This document shows positions 43,367 through 53,999 of a stretch of 64,000 nt of DNA, in pieces. Source of the stretch: Hysterangium stoloniferum (Eukaryota; Basidiomycota; Agaricomycetes; Hysterangiales; Hysterangiaceae). A program made the translations under genes and the position numbers. The notes below the pieces were generated by a model, which was given only the letters and a program-made list of their open reading frames with translations, had not been told where the DNA came from and searched no databases. Within the stretch, counting starts at the first letter, position 1. Each line of letters opens with the position of its first letter. The stretch covers positions 1,178,001-1,242,000 of the forward strand of contig WHVD01000008.1 of the NCBI GenBank assembly GCA_015178975.1, written 5' to 3'.

Positions 43367-46300
43367 AGAAAACTGCGAATCTTGACAAATTTAGATGGTT
43401 CGAGTGGTTTGGTAAAAATATCGGCAAGATTATTAGAAGTATTGACATAATGTAGGAAAAAATCTTGTGAAAGGACGCGTTCCCGCAGGAAGTGGAATTT
43501 AATATCGATGTGTTTGACGCGGGAATGTAGGAGAGGATCTTCGGAAAGGTTAATAGCCGCATTGTTATCACAAAAGATGGTGGTGGAGGTAGAGCAAGGG
43601 AATGAGATCCCGGATAGTAATGATCGAAGCCAAGTGCCCTCTTTGACAGTTTCGAAGGCAGCGACATATTCAGCCTCACAGGAGGAGGCAGCAACGGTTT
43701 TTTGTTTCTTCGTGCTCCATGATATGACGCCAGATCCTAAAGTGAAGGTATATCCGCTAATGCTGCGACGGGTATCGAGGCAGTTGGCCCAGTCAGAATC
43801 AGTATAGCCGGTAAGCATGATATCATTAGAACCACCAAGGCAGAGTTTAAGGTTTCGTGTTCCTTTTAAATAGCGAACAACGCGGATGGCAGCATTCCAG
43901 TGTGATGTGGAGTAGCTGTCAAGGAATTGCGAGAGTTGTTGAACAGCAAAAGATATGTCGGGCCGCGTGGAGATTGCTAAATAAAGGAGACATCCAATGA
44001 GAGATCGATAAGGTATTTTGAGTAGGTTAGTTATTTCAATAGTCGATAGTGAGGTTCGGTCAAATTTACGAAGTTTGAGGCTGTGATCCATAGGTGTAGA
44101 AACAGTAGTAGAATCCGCCTGACCAAATTGACGTACGATTTTATCGATAAGTGCAGTTTGGGATAGGTGGACGGACTTCGTGGGTCGATCCCAGTCCACC
44201 GCGATGCCAACAACAAAACGGACAGAGCCAAGGTCTGAAATAGTCCATACACGACGCATTTCGTCCTTAAAGGCACTGTTTTCAGTGGCAGTGCTCGCTA
44301 TCGAGAGAAAATCATCGACATGTACCGCAGCGATGATGATACCATTGGGAGTTCGTCTATAATAAATACAAGATTCGCATGTAAGTCGAGTGAAACCCCA
44401 AGCGAGCATTTGCTCGTTCATGGTTTTGTTCCATATTCGACCACTTTGTTTCATACCGTATAGGCCCCGGACTATCATCCACACGTAGTCTTCTTTCCCA
44501 GATTCCTCAAAACCTTCAGGCTGTGCCATGTATTGTACTTCATCATCAGGTAGTAGACCATAGAGAAAAGCGGTTTTGATATCGATTTGTTGTGCATCCC
44601 AACCAAGAGTGGCGGCAATATGGAGCAAAATTCGCCAGGATTCCATGCGTGCAGTCGGTGAGGTAGTTTTATGGTAGTCTTTTCCGTACACTTGTTCAAA
44701 ACCTTTAAAGACTAACCTGACTTTCCAACGAATGGCTTTTCCAGATTCATCACGTTTGATGCGAAAAACTGGGCGCCCTTTTCGGATTTTGCATCCCTGA
44801 GGAACGTCGGAACGGGGAATTAGCTTGTACACCCCCATATTCTTGAGGGAGTCCAACTCTTCCTGGAATCCAGCCTGCCATCTTGAAGCGTCCCCCGAAC
44901 GAAGGGCTTCAGCCCAAGTAAGTGGCTCGTCGTTGCATGTTAATGGGTCGATTCCAAGTGTTTCAGGTAAACCAGGTAAGTCATTATCAGTATTCACTGA
45001 ATTGGAGAAAGATGACAGGATATGTTGGAGGTTATCGTCATTAAGAGTTGGTGTCAAGGCAGGGATTGCTGTGTGTAACTCATTGATGGTATGTAAACGT
45101 TCCTGTCGCTGTAATCTCAAATGCTCAGCACTATCCTTCGATTCCTGAATGGCACGATCAAGTCGAGCAGTTGACACAGGTTGCCCAGCAGTGGATCGAC
45201 TTGAACGCCGAAGGGAGGAATCTGGTGGATCATTGATCTCCTGCATGGGAGGTAAAGTCTGCTGTGGTATGATCACCGGAGAATCAGGCAGGACAGGGTT
45301 ATCAAGGGAGTGATAATCAGGAGATGAGGGTATTAACTCCGGCTCTGATTCAGTGTCTAGAGGCTCAGTAGACTTGTTGGTAGTAATACGAGGATGACCA
45401 TCGTGGCTTTCGAGAAATCGAACATGATAAGAGGTGTAGATGAGCCGTGTTTTTGGATCGAAACACCTGTATGTTTTAGATTTTTCATTATATCCAATTA
45501 GAACACATTCAATGGAGCGTTCGTAGATCTTCGGATTTACCCTATTTTGAATTAGGACAAAAGCGCGACAACCTATTTCTCTCATGTAAGAATAGTCTGG
45601 TTTTCGTCCATGCCATAGTTCCCATGGTGTTTTACCCAGTAAGGATTTTGTAGTTGTTTTGACATGTAAATGAGTCGCGGTGAGATAAAATTCATCCCAT
45701 AGATAAGGAGGTAGTCCTGCGTATATTCTCATTGTTCTGGCTTTGGCCATTAAAGTGCGATGCAGCCGTTCAACACGTCCAATGTGTGCAGACGTGTATG
45801 GAGCTGTGAATTGGTGATTGGTTCCCTGAGAGGCCAACCAGTGAGCCATTTCATGGCTTTTGAGTTCGCCATTGTCGGTCCGATAAGTTCCAACCTTTAA
45901 CCCAGTTTCGACTTCGCGTGCGCGTTCCCATGACTGAAGATAGGAGAATGCTTCACTTTTTAGTTTGAGTAAAATAGTCCAGGAGTAACTTGAATAATCA
46001 TCTACAATATTCATGACGTAGTTCTGTCCAGTACGTGAAGTGACTGAATTAGGACCAGATAAATCTATCCACACTTTCTCCAATTTTCTCGTCGCTCTGT
46101 GCCCTTCTCCTGTTTCACGTATTTTTGGGACAGGGGTTTTTGTCTGTTTGCCAAGAATACAGGCGTCGCATTTAGTAGGAGTGATGGAAGTGTTGGGGGG
46201 TATCACACCTTGGATGAGTCCTGTGTTAAGCATGTCGCGAATGGCTTGGTAATTCGCATGACCGAGCCGGCGATGCCAAGATTCAATGGTGGGTGCGTGA

Positions 46301-47901
46301 TGAGCGATGAGAATATGTTCGGTTTGGGCCGAATAGAGATTGAGGGAGTATAGATGTTTATGGGGGAGTAGAGTACCTTGGGCTATAGTAGCTCCAGATG
46401 ATTTTGAGGTAAGCCAACATGAGATGTCATCGAAGTGTGCTATGACGTTCGAATCTTTTGCCAAGCAGTGGATGGATATTAGTCGTACTGTAGCGTCCGG
46501 GATGTATAAGACATTTTTAAGCAGTATATGTGTACCGCGACCTATTCGTAACTTTATGTCTCCAATACCGATTGCCCAGACGGAAGAACCACCCAAACCC
46601 TTAACAGAGCGGGGAGTGACTGCTTTCAAGGTGAGAAAGTCAGTGCGGTTAGGAGAGATATGTATGGAGGCACCGCTATCCATCCAAAAAGGATGCGAGT
46701 CATTGGAGATAGGCATTCGAGTGGTTTGGGACACAGGGGTGATATCGGTAGTGTTGATAGCAGCCATTGTAGGTTTGCTGTGTTTGGACCAGTCGATATT
46801 TGTCTTCAACTCCTCCTCAATGACAAGCCAGCCATCATACTCAAGTTGATCATCTGGTGATAAGGGAAGGAAAGGAATGGAGGGTTGGATGGTAGAGGCC
46901 AGGTTGGCAGTGGGTGTGTTCGAAGAGGAAAGATCAGATGGGTCAATGTTGACGATGTAGATCACACCATCAGCGCCTTGCAGTCGAATGGGGATTTTCG
47001 GTTTGGGTGTAGGAGAAATTGAGCTGCTCAGTTTGGGTTCAGGGGCAAGTGTGTTGGGAGCCGGGCCAGTAGATTTAGGGCTACGGGTAGCACGGCGAGC
47101 CTGTTTGGATTCCTCAAGGGATTTTCCTGCCATTCCTCCACCAGGACGGATGCAGAATTCCACCTCATGGTAAGCACGTTTGCAGTTCGAACAGATGACA
47201 GATCCAGACTTTGATTGGGCCGAGAGGGCAATAGAGTCAGTGGTATGGGTCTTGTCGGAGTTAAGTAGATTTTGTTCATTATCTAGATAAAAACGTAGTT
47301 GGGTAGAGGTGAATGGAGTAGAGTCTGTGGATGCTGAGATATCCCGGGTGATGATTGATCGTACATTACTGAAGTCATTTCCAAGTGAGCCCAAAAGAGC
47401 AATGCATTTTAATAAATCCTTTGAGATGTCGCCCATTTCGTAGGCACGGTCAATGAGGGAGCAAATCTTTTCTGCAGTGACGGGTAAGGGAGTAGAGCGG
47501 GCACAGCGAGCAGTGAGAGCTTCCTGCAGCAATTGTACCTGGCGGATAGGCCCTTCACTTTGGTGGCGTTGCCGGATCGTCTCCCAACAAGCCTTCGCAC
47601 CCAATTTGCGATCCAGGTAATCCTGCTCAGATGTCTCGACGGTGGAAATAATGAGAGCAGCGGCTAGGGAATTATTGGCTACCCAGTTGGCCTTGGCGCG
47701 AGGTTCAGTGATATCGGGTTCAGGGATTGTGCCATCGATATAACCAGATAGGCCAGTGAGGGTAATGAAGAGGTCCGTGGCACGCAACCAAGGCCGGTAG
47801 TTCGATTTTAGTTTGTCGAGTTTAGGACCAGTATAGGTGATATTGGTACGGACAAGAGTGATAGAGGGTGCAAGTGCATCCGTGGATGTTGGGGATGTCA
47901 T
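43354..47901 (-). CDS. Copia Gag-Pol polyprotein, 1515 residues
   Basis: One frame from ATG 47901 to TGA 43354. Gag includes a zinc knuckle C-S-N-C-K-R-A-Y-H-E-V-E-F-C (about residue 238). The protease active site is W-M-D-S-G-A-S-I-H-I (about 408). Integrase follows with H-R-R-L-G-H and C-D-A-C (about 540-590), then D, D, E core residues (V-W-I-D-L-S-G, Y-R-T-D-N-G-E, R-V-E-R-L-H-R-T-L). RT has Q-I-D-I-K-T-A-F-L and H-V-D-D-F (about 1193), and RNase H has Y-T-D-S-D-W-A, E-A-E-Y-V-A and D-N-N-A-A. The order protease-integrase-RT defines Copia. No stop or frameshift interrupts it. Gag and Pol share a single frame, so Gag excess must come from processing or splicing. Confidence 0.96.
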   Translation of the reverse strand: MTSPTSTDALAPSITLVRTNITYTGPKLDKLKSNYRPWLRATDLFITLTGLSGYIDGTIPEPDITEPRAKANWVANNSLAAALIISTVETSEQDYLDRKLGAKACWETIRQRHQSEGPIRQVQLLQEALTARCARSTPLPVTAEKICSLIDRAYEMGDISKDLLKCIALLGSLGNDFSNVRSIITRDISASTDSTPFTSTQLRFYLDNEQNLLNSDKTHTTDSIALSAQSKSGSVICSNCKRAYHEVEFCIRPGGGMAGKSLEESKQARRATRSPKSTGPAPNTLAPEPKLSSSISPTPKPKIPIRLQGADGVIYIVNIDPSDLSSSNTPTANLASTIQPSIPFLPLSPDDQLEYDGWLVIEEELKTNIDWSKHSKPTMAAINTTDITPVSQTTRMPISNDSHPFWMDSGASIHISPNRTDFLTLKAVTPRSVKGLGGSSVWAIGIGDIKLRIGRGTHILLKNVLYIPDATVRLISIHCLAKDSNVIAHFDDISCWLTSKSSGATIAQGTLLPHKHLYSLNLYSAQTEHILIAHHAPTIESWHRRLGHANYQAIRDMLNTGLIQGVIPPNTSITPTKCDACILGKQTKTPVPKIRETGEGHRATRKLEKVWIDLSGPNSVTSRTGQNYVMNIVDDYSSYSWTILLKLKSEAFSYLQSWERAREVETGLKVGTYRTDNGELKSHEMAHWLASQGTNHQFTAPYTSAHIGRVERLHRTLMAKARTMRIYAGLPPYLWDEFYLTATHLHVKTTTKSLLGKTPWELWHGRKPDYSYMREIGCRAFVLIQNRVNPKIYERSIECVLIGYNEKSKTYRCFDPKTRLIYTSYHVRFLESHDGHPRITTNKSTEPLDTESEPELIPSSPDYHSLDNPVLPDSPVIIPQQTLPPMQEINDPPDSSLRRSSRSTAGQPVSTARLDRAIQESKDSAEHLRLQRQERLHTINELHTAIPALTPTLNDDNLQHILSSFSNSVNTDNDLPGLPETLGIDPLTCNDEPLTWAEALRSGDASRWQAGFQEELDSLKNMGVYKLIPRSDVPQGCKIRKGRPVFRIKRDESGKAIRWKVRLVFKGFEQVYGKDYHKTTSPTARMESWRILLHIAATLGWDAQQIDIKTAFLYGLLPDDEVQYMAQPEGFEESGKEDYVWMIVRGLYGMKQSGRIWNKTMNEQMLAWGFTRLTCESCIYYRRTPNGIIIAAVHVDDFLSIASTATENSAFKDEMRRVWTISDLGSVRFVVGIAVDWDRPTKSVHLSQTALIDKIVRQFGQADSTTVSTPMDHSLKLRKFDRTSLSTIEITNLLKIPYRSLIGCLLYLAISTRPDISFAVQQLSQFLDSYSTSHWNAAIRVVRYLKGTRNLKLCLGGSNDIMLTGYTDSDWANCLDTRRSISGYTFTLGSGVISWSTKKQKTVAASSCEAEYVAAFETVKEGTWLRSLLSGISFPCSTSTTIFCDNNAAINLSEDPLLHSRVKHIDIKFHFLRERVLSQDFFLHYVNTSNNLADIFTKPLEPSKFVKIRSFLGLR

Positions 47902-47912
47902 AATTTGGTTTT

Positions 47913-47936
47913 ACTCAAAGAAATAGGCCCATAACC
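47913..47936 (-). promoter_or_regulatory. Copia primer-binding site, half-tRNA type
   Basis: Immediately after the 5' LTR the minus strand reads GGTTATGGGCCTATTTC. The GGTTATGGGCC part is complementary to the anticodon stem-loop of initiator tRNA-Met, as known for Drosophila copia, which primes from a 5' half of that tRNA. No match to a tRNA 3' end was recognised. Confidence 0.65.
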
Positions 47937-48256
47937 TGTTAGAAAGTAAAACCTAAATGTAACTCAGTCACGTTTATCGTATAACGGACTAGTATTTTAT
48001 GTACCTAAATGTAACTAATAAACATTTATTAGTTACATCGAGTATAGATCCATAACAACCTTTACTTACCTCAGTCACGTTTATCGTATAACGGACTGAG
48101 GTAGTACTACTGTAATTCCAGATTATATACTTGACCACGTACATTGCTAGGCACCACTAATAACGTGTTGTGGATACCGGGTGCCTGTGTCCGATGTTAC
48201 ATGGTCTTGGGATCGGTCAACTTGGGCCGCATGTATTTCGATGGTGTTATCCAACA
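47937..48256 (-). repeat. Copia 5' LTR (right in the window)
   Basis: No difference from the left LTR was found by reading. Transcription of the element should start within this copy and proceed leftward. Confidence 0.93.
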
Positions 48257-48268
48257 GTGAGTACCCCA

Positions 48269-48474
48269 TGTTAACTTTTCTGGGATTTGGGTTAGCGAGG
48301 GATCATGAGCATTAGGGCTCGAATCACTGCGGTTGGGAATTCACTGTGTATTTTGGGTTATATAAGGTCTATTTGTATTTGTTTAGTCCTTATCCGTTTA
48401 CAATGAGTAATGTCACCTCACTCAGACAAACAGAAAGTTATATGGTCTAGGAACAGCACCACAAAAACTTAACA
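48269..48474 (+). repeat. LTR of the small element, left copy
   Basis: 206 bases with TTATATAAGG promoter-like sequence near 48358. It differs from the right copy at a modest number of sites (for example ATCATGAG versus ATCACGAG), so it is clearly older than the neighbouring Copia. Confidence 0.85.
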
Positions 48475-48883
48475 TAAACAGATCACAGCTAGCTACTGTT
48501 GTAAGTTTGTTACTAGGAATATACCTAATAACCTGCACGCAACGGTCAAGTCTTTATAACAGTCACTGACACAGTCATTCTTGAAACCAGTCTATAACCA
48601 AACACACTCAGAGCGAGAGGCTAGAGATCGGACCTTGGATGATGTAATCAAAGATGAATACAAAAGGCTGACATAAGTCCAATGTCGAGGAGTGTAGAAC
48701 TTCAACAATAAGAGACATTTTAGTATCCCTTACTGGCCATAGGAGTGAGACTGAGAGTAAGACTTAAGAGATTGACCTTAAGAATGAGCTTCGAAATGAG
48801 ATACAACGAAATTGCTTGTTCAATAATGGGCAAAAGAGAGGCCCTTATATACATGAGGAAGCACAGGTCAAATCAAACATCTA

Positions 48884-50482
48884 CAGTAGGCAACAAAACC
48901 CTTACAATGTTTTGTACTTTTTGAAAGACATGGCTATTCCTCCAGAAATAAATTCTGTAAAATGCCGAAAATATTATGTAATATACTTCAACATCATACC
49001 TTCCAGAAATGCCAGCCACAAGGCACCACATCCTTATTTGGTATGTCCACATCACACACAAACCAATAGCTCATTGTAAGGGTTTTGTTGCACACATTTT
49101 TAAAGTTTAAAATGGGTCCTAGTCACATGACTTTGTTTATAAAGTTCAACAAAGTCATGTGACCACTCTTCCTCAATGTATATAAGATGAAAGCAACCAG
49201 TTGGAATCCCACAATCACCCTACTCACAATGAAAAAGCTCTCCTCCAGCCAAATCCAACATGTTCTTACTCTACTTGACTCTGGCATTTCTGGAGCTCAA
49301 ATATGTTACCAAACTCATCTCAGCAGTGCCACCATCAGTCGTATTCGCTCTGAGCATCACCCTGACCTCCCCAAATGCTCTGGTGGCCATCCTACAAAGC
49401 TTACCACAGCCAATATTGCCTATGCTAGAAGAATAATTTGCATGGGGAAGGTTGATAATGCCACACAGGCAACCAAGAAACTTATAGACATCATCAACAC
49501 TCCTATTACTTCACAAACAGTGCATTGCCACCTCAAAACCATAGGCATGAGGGCTGTGGTAAAGAGAAAAAAGCTACTTCTCAAACCTCATCATCGGAAA
49601 TCTTGATTGGAGTTTGCAGAAAGGCATTTGGAATGGACCCTGGAGGACTGGAAGAGGGTCATATGGTCTGATGAGACTAATATTAATAAGTTGGGATCAG
49701 ATGGAAGGAAATATGTGTGGAAAAATGTGGGTGAGGGGTTAAATGATAGGTTAGTAGAGGGAACAGTCAAGTTTGGAGGAGGAAACCTGATGATGTGGGG
49801 ATGCATGGGCTGGGATGGGGTTGGGTTTGCAACCAAAATTGATGGGAGGATGAATGCTGAGCTTTATGTGGAGATCCTGGATGATGAACTCCAGCAAACC
49901 CTCAAATATTACAACAAAACAGTGGCTGACATTGTGTTTCAACAAGACAATGACCCCAAACACCAGCAAAAAGGCCCAGAAATGGTTCACTGACCATGAT
50001 GTTACAGTCCTCAAGTGGCCTGCACAATCTCCTGACATGAATCCTATTGAACATCTGTGGAATCATGTCAAAAAGAAGCTGGGGGAGTATGAACAGCCTG
50101 CAAATAGTGTTCATGAACTGTGGGAGAGGGTGCAGAAGGTGTGGGAAGAGATTCCAAAGGAGGAGTGTCAGAAGCTTATTGAGAGTATGCCTAGAAGACT
50201 TGCAGCAGTGATTAGAGCAAAGGGGGGCCATACTAAATACTAATTTCCTGTAATAATAGTCACAAAATAGTGTGCAACAAAACCCTTACAATGAGCTATT
50301 GGTTTGTGTGTGATGTGGACTTACCAAATAAGGACATGGTCCCTTGTGGCTGTGCTTTTCTGGAAGGTATGATGTTGAAGTATATTACATAATATTTTCA
50401 GCAATTTACAGAATTTATTTCTGGAGGAATAGCCATGTCTTTCAAAAAGTGCAAAACATTGTAAGGGTTTTGTTGCCTACTG
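48884..50482 (+). mobile_element. Tc1/mariner element 4
   Basis: It starts CAGTAGGCAACAAAACCCTT and ends with the complement, flanked by TA (48882-48883 and 50483-50484); 1599 bases. Inverted repeats are about 205 bases and carry a second internal AACAAAACCCTTACAATG at their inner edge, so each arm has the motif twice, inner and outer. It lies inside the small LTR element. Confidence 0.9.
49187..50243 (+). pseudogene. Tc1-like DD34E transposase of element 4, two defects
   Basis: The N-terminal helix-turn-helix (S-G-A-Q-I-C, S-S-A-T-I-S-R-I) and catalytic core are well kept. V-I-W-S-D-E-T-N-I-N holds the first Asp, F-Q-Q-D-N-D-P-K-H the second, and M-N-P-I-E-H-L-W the Glu, with 34 residues between the second Asp and Glu when read across the frame change. 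Defects are TGA at 49604-49606 and a two-base loss near 49964 in the K-H-T-S block. The C-terminus runs to TAA at 50241-50243 (G-G-H-T-K-Y). An ATG closer to the real start is probably at 49229. Confidence 0.87.
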
Positions 50483-50484
50483 TA

Positions 50485-52144
50485 CAAACAACAACACAAT
50501 AACGATGCAATATGGTGTGAGTCATCTCTGAGTCATCACAATAGGAGTGTTAGTAAAGCTGTGAACAATAATAGGGGGAGGCTGCACTGAACAATAAGAG
50601 AATGACAAACAAAAGATGAGATCAGACATGTGATATGGATAAATGGGGAAACACAATAGAACAATAGGGGAAGTGACTCAGACAATAGGGATGATGGAGT
50701 AATAGAAGTGATGGCTGATGAGACACCGATGATATGAGTCAGAAACACTCAAGAATCCCATTATAATTCGTCACCCTCAAATGCTATGCTTGATTTCGAA
50801 ACCTTGACAATACTACCAATTGATGAACCGAGATTGGACATGTTCTGTTCCTAGTTTTGCAGTATAAGGAGGGGAGACACAATCAATCACCATTTTAGAA
50901 CCAGGTGGTGAGTAGGCTCCACAACCATGCAAGGAACACAAATTGATGACGACCTCGACGAGGCTCTACTTGACTTCCCTCTGGAACCGGGGTCCTGAAT
51001 AACTTGGGTCCTCTGTGATCTCCTATTGGAGTGAACGTTGCCACGTAACAGATTCCCGATGACGGTGGGGAACAGTCCTGCTGGAACACCCGATCGAATC
51101 AATAGTGGAGGATTTCGGAGGAGCCATCATAGTGTTCTATACAAATGAAGACAGGATCATCTGGAGCATATGGGAGTCGAATACCTTGTCGACGGAGGAA
51201 ACGATGGTATTTCTTGGAGGAGCATGAGTGGGCTGGTAGGGGTTTGGGAATGATTTCTGAGGATGAGGAGAAGTGAGACGTTATTGGCTGGAGTTCTATT
51301 TGGGAGTGAAGAGTCGGTTTTGAGTAGGAACTGAGGGTTACTTTGGAGGACGATGCAGTGTTGAACATGATGGAGTTTTGGTCGTCTGTTTGATGAAACT
51401 GATTTGGCTGTGTAGAAGTCGTCTTGAGTGCCAAAGTATATATAAGAATTTGTGCTTGTGACATGACTTGAAACTATTGCCATATAGGTTATTTTCCGAT
51501 TGAACTCTCTACACCGTTAACCAAAGCTAGGTGCTGTGCAGACAACCTTTGATCTCGTCACTACAAATCGCCATTCTGTGCGCCATTGTTCGTTGCATGG
51601 ATTTCACTCTTCACATACCACCACTCACATTCCATTGTCATTCTCACACACCATGCGAGACTTATCACTCATAAACAATTGACATTCATTGCCACACATT
51701 TTCACTCCTTTGAGTAGTTACTCGTCATATTTTTTTTAGGCAGCCGTATAGAAGGGCATAGAAGCCGTGGTATCTGCATGGGAAGGGCTCCGGGGCAATA
51801 CAGTGAACTTGCAGGAGTAGGTGGCCGTATTAAAGGGCTTAGAAGCTGCAGTACTTGCACAGGAAGGGCTCTGGGGCAGTACATCAAACTCTGCAGTTCA
51901 TAGATTCTCGTGGGAAGAGCTCCACAGTATCTGTAAATTGGTGTCAACTACTTATCCACAATGGGAGTTGCAGTGAGGAAGCTTGGGCTGGGAGGCTTGC
52001 TATTCACGGTAGAGGCATTTTGGTTCAGATTGGGAGTTACTGAATTTCAGGGAGTGCTCAGGCTGTGGGGAGACTTAGACAGTATGGATATCTATTTGAG
52101 GGAGTGCAGATGGTCACTGCGAGCCCCTTATGCTCGAGGGAGTG
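50485..52144. other. Internal non-coding part of the small LTR element
   Basis: No retroelement domains were recognised on either strand. A minus-strand ORF at 51464-51099 (Ser/Gln-rich start, then Y-H-R-F-L-R-R-Q-G-I-R-L-P-Y) and another near 51089-50895 have no known motif. They could be passenger host sequence, but no intron structure supports a gene. Confidence 0.4.
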
Positions 52145-52350
52145 TGTTAACTTTTCTGGGATTTGGGTTAGCGAGGGATCACGAGCATTAGGGCTTGGGT
52201 CACTGCGGTTGGGAATTCACCATGTACTTTGGGTTATATAAGGTCTATTTGTATTTGTTTAGTCCTTATCCGTTTACAACGAGTACTGTCACCTCACTCA
52301 GAGAAACAGAAAGTTATACGGTCTAGGAACAGCACCATGAAAACTTAACA
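52145..52350 (+). repeat. LTR of the small element, right copy
   Basis: 206 bases, same ends as the left copy, followed by CCCCA. Its last base is next to the second half of the old Copia RNase H. Confidence 0.85.
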
Positions 52351-52510
52351 CCCCACACGGTCAACCACCAGCTTGAATAAAAATGTCTCTGGAGCATGAG
52401 TCTTGATCTCTGCTGTAATCAGCATCCACATAACTGACAGATCTCACATATTTTACTCTTCTCTATATGTTATTTTGTAGTTGAGCATACCTGTAAGGTA
52501 TCACAGCATT
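52351..52510 (-). pseudogene. Old Copia RNase H, N-terminal part
   Basis: The minus strand reads V-D-A-D-Y-S-R-D-Q-D-S-C-S, matching the D-A-D-W-A block that begins Copia RNase H, then I-F-I-Q-A-G-G. It joins in sense to the piece at 42806-42171, which shows that the small LTR element and the young Copia were inserted into this older Copia. Confidence 0.7.
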
Positions 52511-52542
52511 GGTTAGATGAAAATTTACCTAGTGTGAATATT

Positions 52543-53995
52543 TGTCAGGAACTGGAAAATCCACCAGCCTCCGGGGCTCCTGGGCCCCATCCTACATGCT
52601 CCCGACCCTCTATATTGTATAGTTACAACTGGAGTTCCTGCTGGAGCCCACACATCAACTTGTTTATGCCTGACTCTCTGTATATGCCCCACCCTGTGAG
52701 GAGTATGCTTTTACCACAGTATCATTGTGGTAAAACACTCCTTTTATTTCATTTATATTTTACATATTTTATTCATATTTTTCTATCTTTCATATTCTTC
52801 GAATATTGCATACTTCATTAGTTCGAAGCATTGTGTATACTTGTGGGTGCACTCAGCACCAATTAGAACTCAGACACACCTTAACCCAAGAACCACCACT
52901 CGTAAGACACAAACTAGGTCTACTACGAGCGGTGATCAGGGTAACGTGTCAGCTACTACATAAGTAGCAGTATCTGAACTACTGAGCACTTCTGGCCTCG
53001 AACTGTAATAGTCGAGGCCTCCACTCGAACCATCGCACTCGTTGACTCCTTCATCATCTCGTGCTCTTTCTCTCACTTTCTCTTATATTGCACTGAATAG
53101 GTCAATATCCTTCCTTTCTACTCATTTCTTTGTATATAGAATGGTCAGAACTTCCGCCACTCTTCACACACCCTATCTGCACCCAACTCTCTATCCCCAC
53201 TTCTGTTATGACCTGGAAACCCACCGGATCTGGACTCCACCCTATATACACCCAACACCCTGTATATCACGGACCAGTCACCAGACTCCGACTGGACTCC
53301 AGAACACCTTTAACAGAGCATAGAACCCTGCTCCCATTATGGTCCCATGACCTCTCATGATTTGTCTGTGTCTCATGCACCAGTCCTCGGACTCCGCCAG
53401 ACCTCCTGCACATCCAACCTGTCTATACCCGACATTGTCTCATACACCATCACCGGACTCTGACCGATCTCCCGGAACCCCTCTAACTGAGCCCCACTCC
53501 TGTTATGGTCAATGGTCTGTCATGTGTCTCATGTACCAGTCATTGGACTCCACCGGACTCCAAACTCCACCCTATATACACCTGACACTCTGTATCTCAC
53601 GGACCAGTCACTGGACTCAAACTGGACTTCTGGAACCCCTCTAACAGAGCCCCACTCTCATTATGGTCTAATGACCTGTCATGTTTTGGACCCCACTCCC
53701 ATTCCATTCCTTTCTGTTCCATTCCTAATACCTAGTTTGGTATTTACTTGTTTCATTTTATTTTAATAGTTCTGCCCCTTATTAATACCGGATTTGGTAT
53801 CATTACATTTCACAGTCTACATAAGTCTCCTATATTCATGTACTTAGAATCCAGTTTAAATCTCAAAAAAGTTACCCATGAACAAGTTACCCTCGAACAT
53901 GTTACCCTTGAACTAGTTACACCCTGAATACGTCCTGATCCAGTCTCTAGTCCTCTTGTCTGTCTGCACGCTCGATTCCCAGAACTCCCACAGGA
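52543..53995 (+). repeat. LTR family D, plus orientation, 3'-truncated, with nested LTR C
   Basis: It starts TGTCAGGAACTGG and matches the inverse of 25467-26780 block by block (for example CTCTCTGTATATGCCCCACC, GTTATGACCTGG, CCAGTCTCTAGTCCTCTTGT). It ends near 53995, where a DDE transposase begins, so its last part is missing. A solo LTR C (52695-53168) interrupts it. Confidence 0.75.
52695..53168 (+). repeat. Solo LTR of Gypsy family C inside LTR D
   Basis: It runs TGTGAGGAGTATGC to CTCTTCACA, 474 bases, with the perfect target duplication CACCC (52690-52694 and 53169-53173). Near its 5' end is a hairpin TTTTACCACA / TGTGGTAAAA (52709-52735) at the position where other family C copies carry a hairpin of different sequence. 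Confidence 0.85.
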
Positions 53996-53999
53996 ATTC

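Larger units (their letters stand above)
42812..48256 (-). mobile_element. Intact young Ty1/Copia element
   Basis: Two LTRs of 320 bases (42812-43131 and 47937-48256) appear identical. The perfect target duplication GTGAG lies at 42807-42811 and 48257-48261. A single uninterrupted gag-pol ORF (43354-47901), a primer-binding site and a polypurine tract are in place. All the parts needed for transposition are visible, so the copy is very recent and possibly still active. It inserted two bases from the target duplication of a small LTR element. Confidence 0.95.
48269..52350 (+). mobile_element. Small non-coding LTR retrotransposon (LARD/TRIM-like), hosting a Tc1
   Basis: Direct LTRs of 206 bases lie at 48269-48474 and 52145-52350 (TGTTAACTTTTC to AAACTTAACA). 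The perfect target duplication CCCCA is at 48264-48268 and 52351-52355. Without the Tc1 (48884-50482) the element is about 2.5 kb and shows no gag or pol domains. A purine-rich tract (CGAGGGAGTG) precedes the right LTR. The orientation was set by that tract. It must depend on enzymes of another element. Confidence 0.85.

Noticed and set aside
46340..46849. Plus-strand ORF of 169 codons inside the Copia element
   Set aside because: It lies opposite the gag-protease-integrase part of the intact gag-pol frame and has no motif of its own.
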